7,138 bases of DNA from Bacteroidota bacterium (GTDB lineage Bacteria > Bacteroidota > Bacteroidia > AKYH767-A > JABDAW01). Under the pieces are notes generated by a model, which was not told the origin of the DNA, ran no database searches, and worked only from the letters and a program-made list of their open reading frames with translations. Position numbers and translations under genes: made by a program. Shown here piece after piece: positions 1 to 6,305 of the stretch; position 1 is the first letter of the stretch, and each line of letters opens with the position of its first letter. The stretch spans positions 1-7,138 of the forward strand of contig JAHEYM010000202.1 of the NCBI GenBank assembly GCA_023251595.1, written 5' to 3'.

Positions 1-1
1 A

Positions 2-256
2 ATCATCGCTGACAAATGGTTCGAGGATACCAAAATGGAAATCGCGAAACAGGCGATCGAGAAAAAAGGTGTCACTTCACAACAAGTTCTTGAGCTTATG
101 AATATGATGACTTTCGAATCAAGTAAAATGGATCTTGCAAAATTCGCCTACAACTACACCGCAGATAAAAACAACTATTTCATTGTGAATAACGGGTTCA
201 CTTTTGAAAGCAGTATCGCCGAACTTAACAGATACACACACGGGTCATTGTTCTGA
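2..256 (+). CDS. DUF4476 domain protein, C-terminal end only
   Basis: The reading frame is open from the left edge (starting Ile-Ile-Ala-Asp-Lys-Trp-Phe) to a TGA at 254-256, giving 84 visible residues; the start codon lies outside the window. The Met at 35 is internal, because the frame continues upstream of it. The pattern matches the C-terminal DUF4476 domain of Bacteroidota proteins as I remember it: a helical stretch with KxxIAKQAI, then MMTFESSKMDLAKFAYNYT, a NNYFIVNNGFTFESS segment, and a final AELNRY. Members are usually exported proteins with a signal peptide and a variable N-terminal part; no function is established that I can state. A strong terminator starts 23 nt after the stop, so this gene closes its own transcript and is probably not co-transcribed with the propeller genes. 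Confidence 0.8.
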   Translation: MIADKWFEDTKMEIAKQAIEKKGVTSQQVLELMNMMTFESSKMDLAKFAYNYTADKNNYFIVNNGFTFESSIAELNRYTHGSLF

Positions 257-278
257 GAGGTTCTTACTTTTGGCGATT

Positions 279-311
279 CCCGTCTAGCCCTAGGCTAGAC
301 GGGTTTTTTTT
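279..311 (+). terminator. Rho-independent terminator after the DUF4476 gene
   Basis: A perfect 11-bp stem (CCCGTCTAGCC at 279-289 with GGCTAGACGGG at 293-303) closes a 3-nt loop (CTA) and is followed directly by eight T residues (304-311). It lies 23 nt downstream of the stop at 256, the usual place for an intrinsic terminator. The T run is on the + strand only, so it acts on the left-hand gene. Confidence 0.95.
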
Positions 312-320
312 GTGATATCC

Positions 321-590
321 TTGCCAAGTCAGGATCCAAACTGTGCAACTCAGAGCTTCACTTGCCAAGTCAGAATCAAAACTGTGCAACTCAGAGCTTC
401 ACTTGCCAAGTCAGAACACAAAATGTGCAACTCAGAGCTTTCAATTGCCAAGTCAGGACTCAAAATGTGCAACTCAGAACTCAAAATGTGCAACTCAGAA
501 TCCAAACTGTGCAACTCAGAGCATCAGTTGCCAACTCAGGATTCAAAATGTGCGATTTAAAGCTTGACTTGCCGAATTTGAATGGTTTTA
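321..590 (+). repeat. Tandem array of 20-21 bp units in two alternating types
   Basis: About twelve units follow each other without spacers, and a degenerate thirteenth (569 to about 590) fades out. Type A starts TTGCCAAGTCAG and type B starts TGTGCAACTCAG; each has an 8-9 nt tail such as GATCCAAAC, AACTCAAAA or AGCTTCAC. Starts are at 321 (A), 342 (B), 362 (A), 383 (B), 403 (A), 424 (B), 445 (A), 466 (B), 487 (B), 508 (B), 528 (A/B hybrid, TTGCCAACTCAG), 549 (decayed B) and 569 (decayed A). The left half is therefore an A+B repeat of 41-42 bp, and the right half has three B units in a row. The array begins 9 nt after the terminator and ends just upstream of a promoter candidate. Forward frames stay open through it only because the unit lacks stop codons; I do not regard it as coding. 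Confidence 0.92.
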
Positions 591-600
591 GACATTTTTC

Positions 601-628
601 TTGACTTCTCAAAAAATCCGTATATTCG
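601..628 (+). promoter_or_regulatory. Bacteroidota-type promoter for the propeller operon
   Basis: TTG at 601-603 (within TTGACTTCTC) is followed after 17 nt by TATATTCG at 621-628. The known Bacteroidota primary-sigma consensus is TTG, about 17-23 nt, then TAnnTTTG; the -7 box here matches five of the six fixed positions. The surroundings are A/T-rich and the element lies on the correct strand upstream of the two propeller genes, with no better candidate seen between 312 and 830. Transcription would start near 633-637, leaving a leader of roughly 200 nt before the ATG at 830. This is inferred from the motif only. Confidence 0.55.
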
Positions 629-687
629 TATCTCTAATTTTAAGTTAAATCTTCAAAAAAACCCTCCCCATGTTGAACGAAGTGAAC

Positions 688-746
688 TCCCGCACAGCGG
701 GAAAAACGACTCCTTTACAAATCACCCCCCACTATACAATGTATAG
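688..746. other. Two small perfect hairpins in the leader
   Basis: TCCCGC (688-693) pairs with GCGGGA (697-702) around a 3-nt ACA loop. CTATAC (732-737) pairs with GTATAG (741-746) around AAT. Neither is followed by a T run, so they are not convincing terminators. The first resembles short hairpins found in dispersed intergenic repeats; the second has the dyad form of an operator, but no regulator can be named. The only reading frame starting here (ATG at 670) stops at 748-750 after 26 codons and has no visible support. Confidence 0.4.
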
Positions 747-756
747 CTGATAAAAA

Positions 757-786
757 CCCACCCCTTGCCCCTCCCAGGAGGGGAAT
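757..786. repeat. Short C/G-rich palindromic repeat next to the start of the large gene
   Basis: A CCCACCCCTTG lead-in is followed by CCCCTCC (768-774) and its complement GGAGGGG (777-783), then AATT. In the frame of the downstream gene it reads NPPLAPPRRG, a translation I recognise from dispersed palindromic repeats of the 'cctccc...gggagg' type common between and inside genes of Bacteroidota. It shares the ACCC(C)ACCC lead and CTCCC/GGGAG core with the repeat inside the second propeller gene. An overlapping hairpin, GGGAAT (781-786), TTCG loop, ATTCCC (791-796), is followed by TTTTTCTTT and could cause weak termination or hide the start region. The right boundary is uncertain. Confidence 0.7.
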
Positions 787-829
787 TTCGATTCCCTTTT
801 TCTTTATTCTCTTACTCAATCTGTCATTC
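785..829 (+). other. Signal-peptide-like coding stretch lacking a normal start codon
   Basis: In frame with the ATG at 830, the 45 bases upstream read ISIPFFFILLLNLSF and run straight into MQKSQAQ, with a plausible signal peptidase site after SQAQ. This is a convincing hydrophobic core for an exported Bacteroidota protein. The frame is open back to a TGA at 683-685, but none of its codons from 686 to 829 is ATG, GTG or TTG. The only AUU-type candidates are ATT at 785 and ATT at 791; the latter lies 9 nt after AGGAGG (776-781), which belongs to the palindromic repeat. Either translation uses a non-standard start, or the original start and basic n-region were lost when the repeat arrived. A sequencing error is also possible. 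Confidence 0.7.
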
Positions 830-3800
830 ATGCAAAAATCTCAAGCTCAGGAAGCAGTTTTGTTAGATTGGGCAAAAAGCTTTGCTACACAAGACACCAT
901 AATGCCCAACCCATCTGTTAAAGATGGAAAAGGTAATGTTTATGTGGCTGGATTTAATCTCGATACGGCGACTGGTGCCGATATAGCATTGGTGAAATAT
1001 GATAAATATGGAGATACTGTTTGGACATCATATTATACCGGATCGGGATATCATCGCGATCAGGCGGTTAAACTTACGCTCGATGCAAATGAAACAAATG
1101 TTTACCTCACAGGATTTTCCTATATTTCGTCTGCAAATAATTATGATTTGATCGTAATGAGATACGACAGTTCAGGAAATCAAAAATGGGTCTCTACATA
1201 TAATGGTGCAGGTTCATCGTACGATGCAGGTGCAGACATCGTCGTTAAAAACAATCGGGTGTATGTTACAGGAGCAACCTTCGGAGGATTTGCAAATTTG
1301 GTCGATTATGTGACACTTCAATACGATACTGCCGGGAGTCAGTTGTGGGCTACCACTTACGACTACGTGGGCTTTAATGATGTTGCATATCAAATTGCCT
1401 TAGACGGGGATAAGATAGTTGTAACGGGGGGAAGTCAGACAAGTAGCACCAACTGGGATTATGCAACTGTTTCTTATGATACCACAGGAACTCAAGTATA
1501 TTTGAGTAGAATAACCGGAGCAGGTTATGGTTTAGATGCAGCGAAAGCACTTACGGTTGATAAAAACGGATATATATATTTTACGGGTGGTTCAATGAGT
1601 TCGGGCGGTAATTATGATTATAAAACCATTAAGATGGATACCGCCGGAAATGTAATATGGAATCGCGGATATAATTATGCGAATCTCGACGATATTGCCA
1701 ATGCAATTTGTGTCGATACGATGGGGAATGTATATGTAACAGGTCAAAGCATTTCACCAACATCATCGGCAGATTGGGCAACAATTAAATATGATAGTGC
1801 CGGAAATCAATTATGGGTGAAACGTTTTGACGGAGATGCTCATTATACTGACTACGCATATAATTGTGTATGGAGTAAATACAATAATAATTTATATGTA
1901 ACAGGTTCAACACATAATACTCCGAACTCCGATTATCTCACTATATGTTATAATAGCTCAGGCGCAGAATTATGGAAAGAAACCTACGATGGTTCCGGAC
2001 ATGGTGATGATGTTGCTTCAGATATTTCGGTAGATAGTACACATGTATATGTAACCGGACAATCTTGGACAGGGTCTAAATTCGTGTATGTGACTTTGTC
2101 TTATTCCATGCACGATTTTGTGGTGCCCCCCGATACAGAAGCGGTTACAAGCAATTCTATATTTTATCCGAACCGCGGACAGATAATGGATACACGTGAT
2201 AGTGTTAGCACTGCGGTAAAATATTATACGCTTCATACTTATCCGCAAAATTATTTTCTGGAGGATACGATTAGTTATGTATTTTCTTCCAAGCCCGACT
2301 CCGCAACCCATGCCGACACTTTGCAGAGAATTGATTTAACTTTTGGTCGGGGAAATAATGGCATTGTTCCGTACGGCTCAGATAAATTAGACAAAGGATA
2401 TTTGAATTATTTTTTACCACAATGCCCCACTGGAATAACAGGTGTTTATGGGTATGAAAGAATTTTATATCATAAAGTGGCAAATGATATTGATGTTTTA
2501 TTTTCAGGAAATTCTGACGGATTAAAATATTATATAATAATAAAACCCGGCGGGGACACTGCCGATATAGAATTAAAATTTCATGGAGCCGATTCGGTAA
2601 ATATTACCTCAGGCGGAGAATTGGATTTGGTAAGTCATTGGGGAATTTTCCGTCATGCGGTTCCTACTGCCTATCAGATCGACAATTATGGAAACCGCGT
2701 AGCGGTGGGTTTCACACCAACTTATTATTCTTCTGGGACGAATAATATTAAATTTCATCTGGGAAGTTATGATTCGAGTAAGCCGTTGGTGGTGCAGATG
2801 CAGAGGCACCCCCAAGTGCAAGGCATGCCTACACCAGGCAATGTTGAGTGGTCAACATATTTTGGGGGTGCTGGTGATGAAAATGGTCGAGGTGTCGCAA
2901 CCGATGCTGACGGTAATTCATATTGGACTGGAACAACGAACAGTTCAGTTTTTCCAAGACTTAATGCAATGCAATATAATAATCATTTAAATTGGGATGT
3001 TTACATATCTAAGTTCCGTTCCGCAAAACAACCCTATCCAAGCCCCACTATCGGGGATCAACTTCGGTGGTCAACATTCTACGGTGGATCAGCATTTGAC
3101 GAAGGAATTGGAATAGCCTCATTTGGGGCGGGCGAATCGGGGTTTTTATATGTTGTGGGTAATACGCAAAGTTCTGACTTGCCGACACACAACAATACTT
3201 TAGTTGGTGCTCAATATTTCCAAAATTATTTAGGTGGTGGAGCAGATGCATTTATTATTCAACTTGACAACGCTACAGGTGGATTCGCTCCCTCCTTTCC
3301 CATTTGGGCAACATACTTTGGTGGTGCGGGAACGGAAACTTGTTTTACTATAGCATACGATCGGAATAATCCAAACATTATTTTTATGGGTGGAATGACT
3401 TCAACCGCTTCGTATGATTCTCATACCTGCGTTCGTCCATCCGACAGTCCGATAGGTTTTCCTCAATGCAATTCTACTAGCGCATTTGACAACACAACGC
3501 ATAGTTATGGAGGGGGGGGGAGTGATGGATTTATTGCTCAGTTTGACAAAGATGGCGTCCTTCTTTGGAGTACATATTTTGGAGGTAATGATGAAGATGA
3601 AATTCTAAGTCTTGCTGTTGATAATCATCACGACTTAGTTGTAACGGGTGGCACGAAAAGCAGTTCAGGTTTTCCGTTAGTGGCACTCAACACAAGTCTC
3701 CCGTACGCTTATAATCAAAGTTCAAATAATGGTGGCTATGACGCATTTGTCGGTCGTTTTATATGGACTGCCGGCTCACCACCTCAGTATGTTCAGGATT

Positions 3801-4864
3801 GGGGCACATATTACGGTGGCAGTGGAGATGATTTCGGACGGGCAATTGTTGCAAATAGTAATGATGATATATATATAGGTGGTTCTACTACGAGCTCAGG
3901 TTCTGGTTGCTATCCGGTTTGTAACTGCGTACTTCCAACTGGTGGAAATTTTCCTCAGTGTAATAACGGGAATAATTCTGCAAATTATTTTAAACAGGAT
4001 TCGTGGGGGAATCCTCTATATGGAGGTAGTGGTGATGCATTTCTTGCTGAATTTACAACAAATGGTGAATTTTATTGGGGAACATATTATGGCGGCAATA
4101 ATTATGATAAAATCCTTTCGTTATACTGTGGTAAAAATGACGCGCTTTATTTCACGGGGAGTACGGGGAGTATTAATGGATCTACTACCGATATTTATTA
4201 CAACCAATACCCTTCTTTATATTATGATCAAACTGATAATTCATCAGTATCTGATGATGTTCTGTTAGGTTATTTTGATAATAATAACACAAGACAATAC
4301 AGCACTTATTTTGGAAATAACAATGATGCAACGGTGGATGATATAGCACATTCTATATGTGTTTATCAGAACCCTGATTTAACAAATTATCCGGACGAAA
4401 AATTCTGGTACATCACCGGTACTACAACTACCGTTGGGAATTCTTTTTTTAACTGGCCGATACCTCCATTTTCAAATCCGATTTCTTGTTGCACAAATCC
4501 AGATGTTTGGAATACATTTCAGGGAGGATCAAACGATGCTTTCATGACTCGATTCAGAGAACCAGTTATACTAACAACATATTCTAAATCTAATTTGGTT
4601 AAGGTTGATTCTGTTGATGTTTTGATTTCTCCAAATCCAACATCGAGTGATATTTCCCTTTCGATCTTCCTTCCGGAAGTTTCTGACCTTACAATTTCAA
4701 TAAGTTCTTTAAACGGTGCAAAACTTTTTGAAAAGCATTATTGCAATTCCAATAATATATTCAAATCCATCCTTGATTTATCAAATTATTCCAATGGAAT
4801 GTATTTCGTTAAAATCCAAACAAACAAGAAAATAATCAACCGGAAAATTTTTAAACAAAGATAA
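830..4864 (+). CDS. Large T9SS-exported double beta-propeller protein (SBBP repeats, DUF7948, sorting domain)
   Basis: The product has 1344 residues from the ATG at 830, which is probably downstream of the true start, because a signal peptide core lies in frame just before it. Residues about 10-435 hold eight repeats of roughly 50 residues with VYVTG and YDxxGxxxW strands, a first beta-propeller. Residues about 441-655 match the DUF7948-type domain that precedes SBBP repeats (PNRGQ, VKYYT, NYFLPQ, IIKPGGD, FHGADSV, PTAYQ, SSKPLVV). Seven SBBP repeats follow, each opening with W/Y-x-TYFGG or similar (residues 674, 747, 826, 913, 991, 1083, 1157), a second propeller. Residues 1265-1344 are a T9SS type A sorting domain (ISPNPTS ... 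NGMYFVKI ... RKIFKQR). The protein should be secreted through T9SS and anchored or released at the cell surface; its ligand is unknown. It has unusual Cys-containing insertions between repeats (CYPVCNC, ISCCTN) and a run of nine G at 3512-3520. Confidence 0.93.
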   Translation: MQKSQAQEAVLLDWAKSFATQDTIMPNPSVKDGKGNVYVAGFNLDTATGADIALVKYDKYGDTVWTSYYTGSGYHRDQAVKLTLDANETNVYLTGFSYISSANNYDLIVMRYDSSGNQKWVSTYNGAGSSYDAGADIVVKNNRVYVTGATFGGFANLVDYVTLQYDTAGSQLWATTYDYVGFNDVAYQIALDGDKIVVTGGSQTSSTNWDYATVSYDTTGTQVYLSRITGAGYGLDAAKALTVDKNGYIYFTGGSMSSGGNYDYKTIKMDTAGNVIWNRGYNYANLDDIANAICVDTMGNVYVTGQSISPTSSADWATIKYDSAGNQLWVKRFDGDAHYTDYAYNCVWSKYNNNLYVTGSTHNTPNSDYLTICYNSSGAELWKETYDGSGHGDDVASDISVDSTHVYVTGQSWTGSKFVYVTLSYSMHDFVVPPDTEAVTSNSIFYPNRGQIMDTRDSVSTAVKYYTLHTYPQNYFLEDTISYVFSSKPDSATHADTLQRIDLTFGRGNNGIVPYGSDKLDKGYLNYFLPQCPTGITGVYGYERILYHKVANDIDVLFSGNSDGLKYYIIIKPGGDTADIELKFHGADSVNITSGGELDLVSHWGIFRHAVPTAYQIDNYGNRVAVGFTPTYYSSGTNNIKFHLGSYDSSKPLVVQMQRHPQVQGMPTPGNVEWSTYFGGAGDENGRGVATDADGNSYWTGTTNSSVFPRLNAMQYNNHLNWDVYISKFRSAKQPYPSPTIGDQLRWSTFYGGSAFDEGIGIASFGAGESGFLYVVGNTQSSDLPTHNNTLVGAQYFQNYLGGGADAFIIQLDNATGGFAPSFPIWATYFGGAGTETCFTIAYDRNNPNIIFMGGMTSTASYDSHTCVRPSDSPIGFPQCNSTSAFDNTTHSYGGGGSDGFIAQFDKDGVLLWSTYFGGNDEDEILSLAVDNHHDLVVTGGTKSSSGFPLVALNTSLPYAYNQSSNNGGYDAFVGRFIWTAGSPPQYVQDWGTYYGGSGDDFGRAIVANSNDDIYIGGSTTSSGSGCYPVCNCVLPTGGNFPQCNNGNNSANYFKQDSWGNPLYGGSGDAFLAEFTTNGEFYWGTYYGGNNYDKILSLYCGKNDALYFTGSTGSINGSTTDIYYNQYPSLYYDQTDNSSVSDDVLLGYFDNNNTRQYSTYFGNNNDATVDDIAHSICVYQNPDLTNYPDEKFWYITGTTTTVGNSFFNWPIPPFSNPISCCTNPDVWNTFQGGSNDAFMTRFREPVILTTYSKSNLVKVDSVDVLISPNPTSSDISLSIFLPEVSDLTISISSLNGAKLFEKHYCNSNNIFKSILDLSNYSNGMYFVKIQTNKKIINRKIFKQR
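3512..3520 (+). repeat. Run of nine G inside the large propeller gene
   Basis: The run is read as three glycine codons (residues 895-897) within YGGGGSDGF of an SBBP repeat. It is far longer than expected in this A/T-leaning gene. A one-base slip would frameshift the protein and remove the remaining repeats and the T9SS sorting domain. Confidence 0.9.
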
Positions 4865-4868
4865 AGCC

Positions 4869-6215
4869 ATGAAACTAAAGATGTATCATTTAATTGTTAC
4901 GTCCTTTTTTCTGACTTTGAACAGTGTTTGCGAAGCTCAGAATTGGACTAATGTCGGAAATGATTTACCAAGGGATGTTCGAACTTTATTTAGTGATTCA
5001 AATTATTTATACGTTGGAATGCAATCTTATGGTAATCTTAATCCAATTATAGTATGGAATGGAGCGACATGGGATACGCTATCTAATCCTTGTCCTGGTT
5101 GGCAAATTTATAGTATGGTTAAATATCAGAATCATTTGATTATTGCCGGAAGTTGCGGAATCCAATCATGGGATGGTAGTTCATGGCATCCTCTAGGTAG
5201 TAATTATGGTAGCGATGAAGTATATGTCTATAATAATGAATTATATGCTTGCGGTTCTTTTGATTCAATAGGCGGGATCAATGCCAGTTTAATTGCAAAA
5301 TGGGATGGATCGAATTGGAGTGCAATCGATACTACTCAATGGTTCTTCGGCAACGCCACCTGTATTTCAGAATACAATGGTGAGCTTTATATGGGAGGTA
5401 ATATGTTCTGCTCTTATCCCCCGATACGAGAAATTGGCAAATGGGATGGGACACATTGGTCACAGGTTGGGAATGGAATTGTGGGTAGCATTTCCGGTGT
5501 AAATTGTTTTCAAGTATATAATGGAGAATTATATGTTGGTGGACTTTTCACGGTGGCACAAGGTAATCCCGGCAATTATATTGCAAAATGGAATGGTACT
5601 GCTTGGTCGGATGTTGGTGGAGGAATGGGTGGGATTTACGGTCAGGTTCAGAGCATGCGCATTCATAATAATGAATTATACGTGGGTGGAGATTTTATTT
5701 CAGCGGGGGGAGTTCCGGCGCAATATATTGCTAAATGGAATGGTTCAGAATGGTGTGCTTTAGGCGGGTCCTTTGATAACGTAATTGGTGCTCTTGAATT
5801 CTACCACGACACTTTATTTATCGGAGGCGGATTCTGGACAATAAGTGGTGACAGCATTCAATATATCGCAAAATGGGCAGGAGGAAATTATGTTGATACA
5901 TGTAGTCTTTCAACTCAGATCTCCAATATTCAATATCTAATCAACCAATTCTCCCTCTTCCCCAACCCCACTTCCTCAACTATACATATAAAAAACGACC
6001 AGAAGAAAGATGCGGAGATAGAATTTACCGATGCGTTGGGCAGAACGATTTATCGGCAAACAATAAATAGTATATATACAGATATTGATGTTTCGGGGTG
6101 GAGGAAGGGGATGTATTTTTATAACATCATAGACCCTCACCCTCGGTCCCTCTCAACCCCACCCAAACTCCCCAAATGGGGAGGAGAAAAGAGAGGGAAG
6201 GTGGTAATTCAGTAG
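4869..6215 (+). CDS. T9SS-exported kelch-like seven-bladed beta-propeller protein
   Basis: The product has 448 residues and starts with a clear signal peptide (MKLKMYHLIVTSFFLTLNSV, then CEAQ, with cleavage likely after residue 24). Seven blade-like repeats follow, each with a YNxELYVGG-type strand and a W-N/D-G-xxW turn (WNGATW, WDGSSW, WDGSNW, WDGTHW, WNGTAW, WNGSEW, WAGGNY), often joined by AKW, consistent with one seven-bladed kelch or galactose-oxidase-like propeller. Residues about 361-448 are a T9SS type A sorting domain (FSLFPNPTSS ... DALGRTIY ... WRKGMYFYNII ... GKVVIQ). Between MYFYNII and GKVVIQ lie about 21 extra residues (422-442) encoded by a palindromic DNA repeat. The ATG is 4 nt after the stop of the large gene, so co-transcription and possibly translational coupling are expected; no Shine-Dalgarno site is seen, which is usual in this phylum. 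The molecular function is unknown; none of the copper-ligand features of galactose oxidase is evident. Confidence 0.92.
   Translation: MKLKMYHLIVTSFFLTLNSVCEAQNWTNVGNDLPRDVRTLFSDSNYLYVGMQSYGNLNPIIVWNGATWDTLSNPCPGWQIYSMVKYQNHLIIAGSCGIQSWDGSSWHPLGSNYGSDEVYVYNNELYACGSFDSIGGINASLIAKWDGSNWSAIDTTQWFFGNATCISEYNGELYMGGNMFCSYPPIREIGKWDGTHWSQVGNGIVGSISGVNCFQVYNGELYVGGLFTVAQGNPGNYIAKWNGTAWSDVGGGMGGIYGQVQSMRIHNNELYVGGDFISAGGVPAQYIAKWNGSEWCALGGSFDNVIGALEFYHDTLFIGGGFWTISGDSIQYIAKWAGGNYVDTCSLSTQISNIQYLINQFSLFPNPTSSTIHIKNDQKKDAEIEFTDALGRTIYRQTINSIYTDIDVSGWRKGMYFYNIIDPHPRSLSTPPKLPKWGGEKRGKVVIQ
6133..6205. repeat. Palindromic repeat inserted in frame in the T9SS sorting domain
   Basis: The inner stem is CTCCCC (6168-6173) with GGGGAG (6178-6183) around AAAT. 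The outer stem is TCCCTCTC (6147-6154) with GAGAGGGA (6191-6198), and CACC (6138-6141) can pair with GGTG (6200-6203). The segment has a strong strand bias, C-rich on the left and G-rich on the right, unlike the A/T-rich gene around it. It encodes DPHPRSLSTPPKLPKW and then GGEKR, a proline- and lysine-rich stretch foreign to sorting domains, and its right arm also encodes the GKVV of the final GKVVIQ. Its core resembles the repeat at 757-786. The boundaries are approximate. Confidence 0.85.
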
Positions 6216-6305
6216 TGCTATTCCAGTCGCAGGGACAAAAGTTGGGAGCGGGTTGGATTCATGAGGTTATTTCATTAATTTCTCATAACGCATCTTCGGA
6301 AGAGG
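6216..6305. other. Short intergenic stretch with nothing recognisable
   Basis: These 90 bp lie between the stop of the kelch-like gene and the left end of the large palindromic element. No terminator with a T run, promoter or gene is visible; only a weak TCTT/AAGA mini-dyad (6293-6303) is present. The two-gene transcript therefore has no standard terminator before the palindromic element. Confidence 0.5.

Noticed and set aside
321..568. CRISPR array
   Set aside because: Units abut with no unique spacers, the repeats vary, and no cas gene is present; this is a minisatellite-like tandem array.
312..604. Three overlapping forward reading frames (74-82 codons) with repetitive peptides
   Set aside because: They arise because the 20-21 bp tandem units lack stop codons. 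The peptides are the same DNA repeat read in rotating frames, with no start context or protein family resemblance.
582..746. Open frame of about 54 codons starting at ATG 582
   Set aside because: It crosses the promoter candidate and leader hairpins, has no recognisable product, and ends at a stop before the real gene.
670..750. Short leader peptide (26 codons, ATG at 670)
   Set aside because: No attenuation-type codon run or clear ribosome binding context, and part of it overlaps hairpin repeats; chance is the simpler explanation.
2018..4268. Additional frames of 67-129 codons overlapping the large propeller gene on both strands
   Set aside because: They lie wholly inside a gene with strong domain evidence; their low-complexity or Ile/His-rich translations are shadows of its codon use.
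5293..5763. Two + frames inside the kelch-like gene
   Set aside because: They repeat motifs such as NGMxxIG, which are out-of-frame readings of the propeller repeats.
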